Source: Russula earlei
Lineage: Eukaryota; Basidiomycota; Agaricomycetes; Russulales; Russulaceae
Assembly (NCBI GenBank): GCA_025769875.1
Contig: JAGFNK010000504.1
Coordinates: 1-37,951 of the forward strand
DNA length: 37,951 nucleotides
Direction of reading: 5' to 3'
In this document: positions 19,365 to 28,819 of the stretch, in pieces
Numbering within the stretch: position 1 is the stretch's first letter
Layout: the number at the start of each line of letters is the position of its first letter
Translations under genes and position numbers: made by a program
The notes under the pieces: generated by a model
Seen by the model: the letters and a program-made list of their open reading frames with translations, nothing else
What the model was told of the DNA's origin: nothing
Database searches by the model: none

Positions 19365-19728
19365 CTCTCTAGGGTGGGCAACCTGGTTGAGAGTGCTGGT
19401 AGGGACATTGCATCCCAGTCCCCAGGCTGAGCATTGATTTGGTCAGCAGGGGGTCTGAACTCAAGAGGACACATGTCTTCTTCTCCCTCTCCAGTGCCAT
19501 GTTCATCCATTCCTTGGAAGAAGGTGAGGAGGGAAGTGGCAGGGGTAGTAATTTGAGTGCCCTCTGTTCTAGAGAGGTTGGACTGGGGAACAATTTCATT
19601 AGTGGGAGTTTGAGACATGTATGAGCAACAATATGGGGATGAGGAAACAGAGGGTGTCCTTCACTGGACTGTTATAACCTGTATGGCAGCGGGGTTCTTT
19701 CTGTGGTATTCCTCTATTAGTCTAGATG
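19365..19728 (-). pseudogene. pol: Element B pol C-terminal tail after the chromodomain
   Basis: Read on the minus strand: RLIEEYHRKNPAA, then a Ser/Thr/Pro-rich acidic linker (MSQTPTNEIVPQS, FFQGMDEHGTGEGEED). It is collinear with 28440-28800 in the plus copy. Across solo LTR E-b the frame continues to PWVQWDADRHHTGINIPDGV; this copy has a CAA codon exactly where the plus copy has its TGA stop, so pol and the 3' ORF can be one frame. Confidence 0.7.
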
Positions 19729-19877
19729 TGCCTTTCAACAAACCTCTATTAGTTACCTAGGCATCAATATCTCCCAAGGACGAATATCTATGGACCAAGA
19801 CAAGTTAATCGGCATTACAAAATGGCCTACTCCAACCAACATTACGGAAATCCAAGCATTTCTAGGATTTTGCCTTT
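19729..19877 (+). other. Captured RT fragment (element D type) inside the B chromodomain
   Basis: Plus-strand frame encoding the RT thumb/connection region: ISYLGINISQGRISMDQDKL, then WPTPTN and EIQAFLGFC. It interrupts the minus-strand chromodomain codons between NIK and SRLIEE. The 7-bp sequence TGCCTTT occurs at both edges (19729-19735 and 19871-19877). About 145 bp; looks like filler DNA from break repair rather than a transposition product. Confidence 0.75.
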
Positions 19878-21119
19878 GATGTTCTCTACTGGCTCCCAAG
19901 AGTCATGAGCTTCAGAGTATCCTTCCCACTGGACTTGATACTCCAGTTGTTTCCTCCTTCTGGTTTGTCTCAAACCTAAAATTGTTGCTACTTCATATTC
20001 CTCTTCTCCTTCCACCAATTCTGCTTCCAGATTGGTGTAATTGGCCCCATGCTCCTTGGTTTCTTTGTAAGGGGTCAATAAGGACACATGAAATGCATTA
20101 TGGATCCTCCAGTGGCTAGGGAGATCCAATCAGTACATCACAGGGCTGATCACCTCTATGATTTCAAAAGGCCCATAACATTTTGGGTGTAGTTTCACTG
20201 TAGGATGTGTCATTTTTAGGTTGGTGCTGTTGAGCCATACCCTTTCTCCTTTCTGATAAGGTTGGAAACTACTTCTTTGCTTCCACATTAGGGAAGCAAT
20301 CTTCATTGCTTATTGTGCCTGTGATCTTGCTTCCTGGATTTGGACTTTCCAATTGTCTATTCTTGGTATCTTGCTTCCCTGATTTGGCTGGTGTGCCCTG
20401 GGCATAAGGCCCATCCATAAGAAGAAAGGGGACTGCTCTGTTGTCTCTGAAACATTAGAATTTATTGTGTATTGCACCAGAGGCAGCCAGTCCACCCAAT
20501 CATCTTGTTGGTGGTTGCAAAAGATCCTGAGTGATGTTTCCATTGTCTGATTTGTCCTTTCTGATTGTCCATCTATCTGAGGATGGTAAGTGGCACTGAT
20601 ATTCTGTTTGATATCCAGCTGGTCACAAAGTTCCCTAATAAACTTGGAACTTATTAGTTTGTCATGATTGGATATGATCTTGCTTGGTACTCCCACAAAG
20701 GGGAATATTCTGTCCTTGTAGAGCTGTGCTAGCTCTTCTGCATCCATCTCTTCTTTACAAGGGAGGAGAATGATGCCTTTAGTGCAATTGTGATTGGTGA
20801 CAGTCAATATACTGTCATATCCTTTTGACTTTGGCAATTTGACCACAAAGTCCATGCTGACAGTTGAGAAGGGAGTGGCTCCTTCTTCTGGTGGTATGGG
20901 ATATAGGGGAGGTTGACTTGGATGAGTGTTTGACTTGTTAGCTTGGCAAACCACACATCCTTCCACATATCTATCAACAAAACACCTCATGGTGGGCCAC
21001 CAGTAGTATTGCATCATTCCCAGTAAGGTCTTTGCTTTCCCTGGGTGTCCTGCTGTGGGACTGTCATGATACTGTTCCAGTAATGTCCTGTGAGTCCCTT
21101 TGTCTCCTGTAACCACCAA
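19878..21119 (-). pseudogene. pol: Element B (minus copy) integrase, GPY/F and chromodomain
   Basis: Zinc finger YHDSPTAGHPG ... CVVCQANK; catalytic Asp in VSMDFVVKLPKS, Asp in IISNHDKLISSKF and Glu in DGQSERTNQT are all kept, so the catalytic triad is intact in this copy. The frame breaks at about 20310 and resumes at 20129 with the GPY/F-to-chromodomain part (WRIHNAFHVSLLTPYKE; YEVATILGLRQTRRR; YQVQWEGYSEAHDSWEPVEN). It is then cut by the captured RT fragment. It would encode the enzyme inserting the element's cDNA. Confidence 0.88.
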
Positions 21120-21403
21120 GGCTTTGTTCTTCCACCATAAGCTATGTCACTTCTCCAGTTGGTGTCTCTGTACCCAATTGAGTAACTTTAGTTGGTGCCA
21201 TTCTTCCCCTTGTTGGTTCTTCATTCATTCTTTTAATGCAGTAGTGTGCATTACTTGAATAAAAAGGTGGTCAGGTAGTGCAACCACTTCTTCCTTGTCC
21301 CCTTGTCCATCATCAAGGTCAGGTCTCCTGGACAGGGCATCTGCTTTATTCCTTGCTCCTGCCTGGTGCTTCAGCTCCAAGTTGAAGTCTGCCAAGAAGG
21401 TAA
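21120..21403 (-). pseudogene. pol: Element B (minus copy) end of RNase H and linker to integrase
   Basis: Minus frame FLADFNLELKHQAGARNKAD, then ALSRRPDLDD (RNase H C-terminus), then a linker ending VQRHQLEK. A TGA at 21147-21149 corresponds to CAA in the plus copy. The upstream part lies across solo LTR A2 at 22358-22446. Confidence 0.85.
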
Positions 21404-22357
21404 TGTCCTGACTCACTGTTGAACAATCCAGTTCAAGAGCAAGGTAAGAGCTTGGAGACAAGTTGACTGAGTTCAAGGATGAAGTTGGTGAAAAGCACCA
21501 TCCAAACAAGTAACAAGTACCAGAGTGGAACTGGTACTGGTTGTGAGAGGTTATCATGGAAGGAGAGTGCCAGAGTGTGCTAGATAGGGTGGTCCTAAAG
21601 GAGTACCCTTGGTAGTAGAGTGCCACAATTCAAATGGACAGTCTGAAGACTGTCTGCTACTTTATTGAGCACTTATATACTACAAGGGAACTGCTAAATA
21701 GGGAACAAGTCATAACCTTGTTATCAAGCACAATTGATGCATGAGTAAGAAGTTGGAGTATGCTTACTGAGCATGCTCAGTCATGCTCAGTAAGCTGCTG
21801 AATAAGAAGGCTCATATTGATGAGTAAGAGCCTTTAGTGTCCACATGTTCACTGCTTAGTACACATGCAAAGCACCTGATTCATTTATTGTTAGTTAGTT
21901 TAGGGCTGGTCATTTGAGGACTTGTGGTTTTGTCCATGGAATAGAGTTGTCCATAAGGCCCCTTATATAGTTCTATCAGGGTCCTTAGGGTCAACCCTAA
22001 TACGGTCCTTAGTATTGCCTTATAGTTCATTCTAAGGTTATTAGAGTTAGTCTAATAATGCCCTATAGGGCCTATAGTATCTTCATTAGTGCCTATTGTA
22101 GGGCACTTGAGGTCATCCTAAAGGGTCTTTAGGGAGCCTATAATACTGTCTTATATTGCTAGAAGGGTTGCCACTAAGTAGGGCTTGTTGTTTGTTGATT
22201 GTGCCTAGAATCAATTGTGCAACAATGTGTGTGCAATATTGTGGACATCTCTACTCACCCCCTGTGCTTGTGTGAACAGGGTGGCATCATAGAGGCTGGG
22301 TTTCCTCTAATAAGGAAGGGTCCTTCAAGGGCCCTCTCTGAGAAATGGTTCATGACA
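21404..22357 (-). repeat. Solo LTR A2
   Basis: 954 bp of LTR type A with a perfect 5-bp duplication GGTAA (21399-21403 and 22358-22362), inserted in the RNase H codons of the minus-strand B copy. Confidence 0.93.
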
Positions 22358-22446
22358 GGTAATGTATCTTGCCACTTGACCATTTATCTGCTGAGGATGT
22401 TGGTAATGCAACAGGTTTGCATGATCTGTATAGACCACCACTTTGT
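22358..22446 (-). pseudogene. pol: Element B (minus copy) RNase H middle segment
   Basis: Minus frame HKVVVYTDHANLLHYQ ... INGQVARYI, with the TDHANL catalytic motif. It starts exactly where the plus-strand fragment at 16442-16645 stops. Confidence 0.85.
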
Positions 22447-22800
22447 GCTTTGCTTAAACAAATGACAACGAAGCTGTTCTATCACATTCTGTCATTATCA
22501 TTGGCTATAATGCCTTCCCATTTTCCAACATATACAAAGAACCTGGGAACCTGTCCTTCAAATGCACCATCTTGCCTAACAACTGGATATCCAACAGTGA
22601 GGTTTTAGTGGGTAGGAGGTAAATGTAAGTCTATGTTTCCCTGACTACATACCACGAGTCCCACACTGCCTCCACACTTCTGGTCCTCGCACCGGCTACA
22701 GCATATAAGATGAGGCTGATCTGTTTTCTCCTGCTATGTAATGGTTATCCTGGTCGTCGGTATACATGACTCCGAATAAAGCGCTTTCCAAAAAAAAAGA
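22447..22800 (+). other. Unassigned segment ending in AATAAA and an A-run
   Basis: No recognisable gene. AATAAA at 22775-22780 is followed after 9 nt by nine A residues (22790-22798). This looks like the 3' end of a reverse-transcribed polyadenylated RNA, but no flanking duplication was found. Confidence 0.35.
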
Positions 22801-23504
22801 GAACGAGAACTCGGATATGCACCCCAAGTTCACGCACTGACAACACACCCTTCACCTTCACCAGCTGCAAGCCTTCCGGTGTCACAGCCAACAGTTTAAT
22901 CAATCACCCACCCACAACATCGCCCACTCCACACTCGGTCTGCAACCAATCGCCACCAACCCCGACCCGACCCCGGCATGCGTCAGCAAGATTGTGCTGC
23001 CGAGACGTTGACGCCCATGCCACCCTCAGCAGACCACCAACCGCTTGCGCACCCTCAGAAGACCCTTTGCTCGTGCCATTGCCGTCGATAACGAAAGGAT
23101 CAACGGCGTTTTGTGATCCCGCGAAGTCCGAGTCATCACTCCTGGGTTAGCAGGTCGTGCTTACCCCCACATGTGAGCCGCTCATGCCATGACGGCCTTC
23201 TGCAATTCCCGCGATGATCACTCCCCCCCAACAGCTGGCTGTGCTTGCCCTCGCGTGCGAGCCGCTCATTCGGTGACCTTGGACGAGGCGGCGGTCTGAC
23301 GGGTTGGCCCGTCATCGGCGCAATCTCTCTTTCCGTTCTTGAAAATCCGAGGCCACGGAGAGATGGAGCTGATTGGATGGATGCGTGTCGTATATATGAT
23401 CTAGTGCAAAGCATTCCGGTCGTGAGTAGGTTACAAAACCGTCAAAGTCCTGTTCGTTATGAAATAATGAAATAATAATGCTCCACTTCGCTCGTCGCTC
23501 GCCT
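22801..23504. other. Downstream flank of the MFS relic, no gene seen
   Basis: GC-balanced, unique DNA. Two imperfect copies of a GTGCTTNCCC...GAGCCGCTCAT motif (about 23157-23185 and 23242-23270) lie 85 bp apart. Confidence 0.4.
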
Positions 23505-24880
23505 CTAAACGCCGCCTCCTTTCTCGCGCGCTTCCTTCTCGGCCTCGAGTTGTTTGGCGATCTCGAGATCCTATCAAGCCATGAATGCGGGTTCAAAAGC
23601 CGCAGAGCGTTCACTCATAATGCAAGGTGCAAACTGACTGCGTGTGCGGATACGTGCTCCATATTTCAAAAAGATGAATGGAATGGGTGCGAGCACGGCA
23701 GCAATGAGGCCGATAAGCGTTCCGGCCCATTGTATGCCCATTATACAACAGCCGCGTCAGTACAAAAGGGAGGCTTTTTTCGAGGGATGGTTTAAAGCAA
23801 CCTACATTGTTGAATATTTACGTTGTGAAGAGGAAATGCAGCCGCAGTGGCAGACCGAATCATGGTGCTTGCGGCGAAGGCAGATGCGGCATACATTCTG
23901 TATGCCAAGGGCTCAACACTCCACTCTCACGATTTCATTCATCTAAGGAAACCCACAGATTTGTGTCCACGAGGCAGGTCTAAGATACAGGCTGAAATCA
24001 ACAATTGCAAAAACGTAACACCGTAAGGACATACCAGGCAAGAAAGGAATATAAGACAGATCGCAGCGCCGATTACAACCGTGGCAAGCGCAGGAACATA
24101 CCACGGCACTGCCTTGTACGCGCCTGCCCATCCAAGCCAGAAGGAACCGACGACCAGTAACGGTCCTCCGATAGTCGCTGGATACAGGAGCCGCTCCGGT
24201 GGAGGAAATCCGCGCCACTCCCTGACAAGGATTTTATAGCGCCCCCCCGTTGATCCAAATATTGGATAAGGCCCCGATTGTCGTCCCGATAGCGACACCG
24301 AGGAAGATGAGTCCGTTTTTGGCCTATGGTGAGTCCGTGACGATCGATGAAGATGACGGGAAACGCCTCTAACACTGATGAAACATGAAGCGGTGAACGC
24401 GGGACCCACATGCGTAGAGCACGGCGTAGACCATGGACGAGTATATCGTGATCAGGACCAAGATCGGCTCCTGCGCAAGCATCTTGAAAGGCCGGAAAAT
24501 GGTATTCTCCAGAAAGATACCGAAGGTCCATTTCACTTCCCCTTCAACGCGGAGGTCTTTATTTTTGACTGGATCGTGTTTTTGTAACCGCTCGGCCTAC
24601 ATGGTTGATGGTCAGCAGATCGATCTAAAGCGAGACGACACATCCTTGCCTTCCTCCGCAGGATGTACGGCCCGTATGTCTCTGGCATGAATAAAAAAGA
24701 AATGATGGTGCAAACGCCGGCAAAAATCATCTCAACCCAGAAGACCCATCGCCAGCTGGCTCAATACTGGGCAGGTGTGTTCAGACGAACGCACTGTTGG
24801 AAGTGCAGCCAACCGGTGGCGTGTGTACGGACAAAGCCGGACCGTACGTGTAAATATTCGAATACTTGTCATTCCCTCAG
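23505..24880 (-). pseudogene. MFS transporter relic (DHA1-like), 5' truncated
   Basis: Minus strand, from about transmembrane segment 5 to the C-terminus. Seen in order: YGPAL (motif C remnant), WRWVFWVEMIFAGVCTII, MPETYGPYILRRKA, AERLQKHDPVKNKDLRVEGE, FRPFKMLAQEPILVLITIYS, LEAFPVIFIDRHGLTIGQ, NGLIFLGVAIGTTIGALSN, GGPLLVVGSFWLGWAGAYK, PALATVVIGAAICLIFLS, YAASAFAASTMIRSATAAAF, MGIQWAGTLIGLIAAVLAPI and a charged tail LEIAKQLEAEKEAREKGGG ending at the TAG 23505-23507. A clear intron lies at 23992-24034 (GTATGT...TTTCAG) and others are likely near 24370-24405 and 24597-24641. Small frameshifts near GQ/NGLIF and after SNIWING and a TGA before ASWRW indicate a pseudogene. It would have been a plasma-membrane drug/polyamine-type H+ antiporter. 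This is host-gene DNA, not a transposon. Confidence 0.8.
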
Positions 24881-25430
24881 TCTTTCATACACAAGACTGA
24901 GGTCAGTACAACACCCTTTTACCATTCTCTCTAAAATCTAATACCATACATAGCAACAATCCTTTTAGGTTAGCTTACTAACTAATACAGTCTTTCATGT
25001 TGAACTGGAACCCAAACGGATCAAAGAAGGCGAAGACCTTCATACAAGGTTTAAGATCTGCTCATAGATGTTACGTGTTAGACAGAACTTTAGTATATGC
25101 GCTTATGGCAATAGGGTTATGCATACTACGCTATCTATCACAAGATGCAGCCTTATGCTGCGTCTAGAACCTTTCCACATCACGCGTCACTGGATGCGCG
25201 ATATAGTGGACACCTGTAGTCACCTCTTTTGGACTTAGGAACAGCCCTGGGTCATAGAGGTATAAATACCATACTTGTAGACGAGTTTACATATCGCTCT
25301 ACACCCCAAATATCACTTGAGCATTAGCACAACCTCTAAGGTGGGTTGCTTGGCCTGTTAGCTGCGCTCTATGCTGCACAACATTTCATACACAAGATTG
25401 AGCAACAATCCTTTTAGCTTTAACAGATTA
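24881..25430. other. Unassigned segment with direct-repeat edges
   Basis: TTTCATACACAAGAYTGAG occurs at 24883-24901 and 25384-25402; AGCAACAATCCTTTTAG at 24952-24968 and 25401-25417. The region is AT-richer than its surroundings and has no reading frame that looks coding. It may be a diverged LTR-like or duplicated segment. Confidence 0.4.
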
Positions 25431-25439
25431 TGAGACCTG

Positions 25440-26551
25440 ACAGCTACTAATTACATCAACATATTGCTAGCCAAATGAATGCCAGCAAACAGCCCCCGCA
25501 TAGAGGCATTCCCTAACCTCCTGCCAGGCACACCAGACTGGAACAGCTGATTTACAGTAGAACTAACCACATAGAAGCATGTCAAAACCAAACCAAACAA
25601 GAAGAACTAATAACAGTTCTTTGCTGCACCAGAACAGCCATCAATATCTTCTGCAATGGAATCAATATGGGGACACAGGGAACAAGCTCTTGGAACAACA
25701 GTGACTGATGAGAACACCCTCACACACACCCTCACAACCAGACTAGAAGTCCTATTTGATTATCTTAGTTCAGTAACAACACCAACAGATACACTAGTAC
25801 ACATATGCCTGCCAACACGCACTGCAACCAAACAAACCATCAACTCCAAACCCCACAATGAACAAGAGGCAGCCCTATGCCACCTGACACAGTTAGGTGA
25901 GATCTTAACGACCCACCCCCAAATGAACATAAAACTACTCTGGATACCTAGAAATGAAACAACTGTGGGGTACTGGAAAGCCAAACACCTGGCTGCCCAC
26001 ACAGCATGCACAGCACACGCTGAAGAAAACTCAGAACCCATGTTGCTCTGCAAGCAAAAGAGAAAACATGAAAAGGAGGCTGTTGCAGAATGGGAGAAGA
26101 ACTGGCATGAAGCACCTTACACCTCCCTCACATACCACACTGCCCTCACCAAACCACCAGATGGGAAACCACACCCCATTGCCACTGCACAAAAAAGGCA
26201 AAATAAAGCCAACACAGAAAAATGCAATCCTGAACCAAGGAAACATGGAACAGAACACCAGGCTAAGTTCCCAAGAATAATCACATCCACTCTTTACCGC
26301 TTCATCACAGGGCACACCTTCACTGGGGAGTATACACAATGCTTCCACCCAAAACACACCCCCTCACAAGTCGCCTGCCAATGTGGTGAGACCCCCCAGA
26401 CAGTTGAGCATGTGCTCCTGTCCTGCCCAATCTATGATGACACATGCCAAAGACACCTGTCAGCAGGAGGCTGCCCACAAAACATTGCTCAGCTGTTAAA
26501 CCACCCTAAAGGATGCAAAGCACACTATGTTTCCTTAAAGAGACCAAAGCA
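25440..26551 (+). pseudogene. Non-LTR retrotransposon (LINE) ORF2 C-terminal part
   Basis: Open from ATG 25656 for 300 codons; reading-frame similarity seems to extend a little upstream but is broken. Residues ~100-120 (KLLWIPRNETTVGYWKAKHL) correspond to the RNase H C-terminal block of fungal LINEs, with the usual His and Asp altered. Residues ~210-265 (YRFITGHTFTGEYTQCFHP; CQCGETPQTVEHVLLSCPIY) form the conserved CCHC-like tail found after RNase H in Agaricomycete LINEs. The RT domain is missing (5' truncation is normal for LINEs). The 3' end is cut by LTR A3. Confidence 0.8.
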
Positions 26552-26832
26552 TGTCAAGACTCACTGTTGAACAATCCAGTTCAAGGCAAGGTAGAAGTTC
26601 GGAGATGAGTCAACTGAGTTCAAGGACAAAGTTGGCAAGGAGCATGGTCCAAACAGGTAGCAAGTACCAGAGAGGGACTGGTACTGGCTGTGAGAGATGG
26701 TCATGGAGGGAGAGGGCCAGGCTGTACTAGATAGGGCATTCACAAAGGAGTACCCTTGGTAATGGAGTGCCACAAATCAAATGGACAGTCTGAAGACTGT
26801 CCACTAATTTATTGAGTGCTTATATACTACAA
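26552..26832 (-). repeat. LTR A3 fragment
   Basis: About 280 bp of the U5/R side of LTR A (TGTCAAGACTCACTG... to TTATATACTACAA), joined directly to element B pol. No duplication; the remaining two thirds of the LTR are lost, so this is a deletion junction. Confidence 0.88.
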
Positions 26833-28817
26833 CCTCAGTGTATAAATGGTCAAGTGGCAAGATACATTACCTTCTTGGTGGACTTTGACTTGGAACTGAA
26901 GCACCAGGCAGGGGCAAGGAATAAAGCAGATGCCCTGTTCAGGAGACCTGACCTTGATGATGGACAAGGGGATAAAGAATAAGTGGTTGCACTACCTGAC
27001 CACCTTTTTATCCAAGTAATGCATACTACTGCATTGGAAGAACAGATAAAGAACCAACAAGGGGAAGAAAGACACCAACTAAAGTTACTCGATTGGGTAC
27101 AGAGACACTGATTGGAGAAGCAAGATGGCTTATGGTGGAAGAATGAAGCCTTGGTGGTTACAGGTGACGAAGGGACCCACAGGACATTACTGGAACAGTA
27201 TCATGACAGTCCCACAGCAGGACACCCAGGGAAAGCTAAGACATTACTGGGAATGATGCGATACTACTGGTGGCCCACCATGAGGTGTTTTGTCAATCAA
27301 TATGTGGAAGGATGTGCAGTTTGCCAAAGTAACAAGTCAAACACTCATCTAAGTCGACCTCCCCTGTATCCTATACCACCAGAAGAAGGGGCTACTCCCT
27401 TCTCAACTGTCAGCATGGACTTTGTGGTCAAATTGCCAAAGTCAAAAGAATATGACAGTATATTGACTGTCACCAACCACGATTTTACTAAAGGCATCAT
27501 CCTGCTTCCTTGCAAGGAAGAGATGGATGCAGAAGAGCTAGCACAGCTCTACAAGGATAGGATATTCCCCTTTGTGGGAGTGCCAAGCAAGATCATATCC
27601 AATCGTGACAAACTAATAAGCTCCAAGTTTATTAGGGAACTTTGTGACCAGCTGCATATCAAACAGAATATCAGCACCACCTACCATCCCCAGACAGATG
27701 GACAATCCAAAAGGACAAATCAGACAATGAAACATCACTCAGGATCTTTTGCAACCACCAACAAGACGACTGGGTGGACTGGCTGCCTCTGGTGCAATAC
27801 ACAATGAATTCTAACATTTCAGAGACAACCAAGCAGTCCCCTTTCTTCTTATGGATGGGCTTTACACCCAAGGCACACCAGCCAAATCAGGGAAGCAAGA
27901 TACCAAGAATAGACAATTGGAAAGTCCGAATCCAGGAAGCAAGATCACAGGCACAAGAAGCAATGAAGATTGCTTCCCTAATGTGGAAGCAAAGAAGTAG
28001 TTTCCAACCTTATCAGAAAGGAGAAAGGGTATGGCTCAACAGCACCAACCTAAAAATGACACATCCCACAGTGAAACTACACCCAAAACATTATGGGCCC
28101 TTTGAAATCATGGAGGTGATCAGCCCTGTGACATACAGATTGGATCTCCCTAGCTGCTGGAGGATCCATAACACATTTCATGCATCCTTATTGACACCTT
28201 ACAAGGAAACAAAGGAGCATGGGGCCAACTACACCAATCCAGAAGCAGAATTGGTGGAAGAAGAGGAATATGAAGTAGTGATGAGAGAAATATGAAGTAG
28301 TGATGAGAAGAGGAATATGAAGTAGTGATGATTTTAGGTTCGAGACAAACTGGAAGGAGGAAACAATTAGAGTATCAAGTCCAATGGGAAGGATACTCTG
28401 AAGCCCATGACTCTTGGGAGCCAGTAGAGAACATCAAAGCATCTAGACTAATAGAGGAATACCACAGAAAGAACCCTGCTGCCATACGGGTTATAAAGGT
28501 CCAGCGAAGGATGCCCTCTGTTTCCTCACCCCCATATCATTGCTCACATATGTCCCAAACTCCTACTAACGAAATTGTTCCCCAATCTGACCTCTCTGGT
28601 ACAGAGGGGCCACTTGAAATTACCACTCCTGATGCTTCCCTCCTTGCCTTCTTCCAAGGAATGGATGAACACGGCACTGGAGAAGGAGAAGCAGACATGC
28701 ATCCCCTCAAATTTGGACCCCCTGCTGACCAAGTTGACACTCAGCCTGGGGACTGGGATGTGACGTCCCCTACCAGCACTCTTTACCAGGTTGCCCACCC
28801 TGGAGAGCCTTGGGTAT
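26833..28817 (+). pseudogene. pol: Element B (plus copy) pol: RNase H end, integrase, chromodomain
   Basis: RNase H end FDLELKHQAGARNKADAL; linker with TAA (26980 region) and TGA at 27109; integrase open from 27112. Zinc finger YHDSPTAGHPG ... CAVCQSNK; Asp in VSMDFVVKLP, Asp in IISNRDKLISSKF, but the third catalytic residue is Lys (DGQSKRTNQT) where the minus copy has Glu. A frameshift near 27735-27780 moves into LVQYTMNSNISETT. GPY/F is YGPFEIMEVISPVTYRL; chromodomain is YQVQWEGYSEAHDSWEP. A short tandem duplication of the GAAGTAGTGATGA unit at 28273-28330 breaks the link between GPY/F and chromodomain. Inactive integrase. Confidence 0.88.
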
Positions 28818-28819
28818 GA

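Larger units (their letters stand above)
18470..22446 (-). mobile_element. Element B, minus-strand copy (fragment)
   Basis: Gypsy element read right to left: end of RNase H (22446-21225), integrase, GPY/F, chromodomain, tail and start of the 3' ORF at 18534-18470. Interrupted by solo LTR A2, solo LTR E-b and a captured RT fragment. Collinear with 26833-28880 on the plus strand. Both LTRs are missing. Confidence 0.87.

Noticed and set aside
24073..24531. 152-codon minus frame overlapping the MFS relic
   Set aside because: Out of phase with the transporter motifs, which are distributed over the neighbouring frames.
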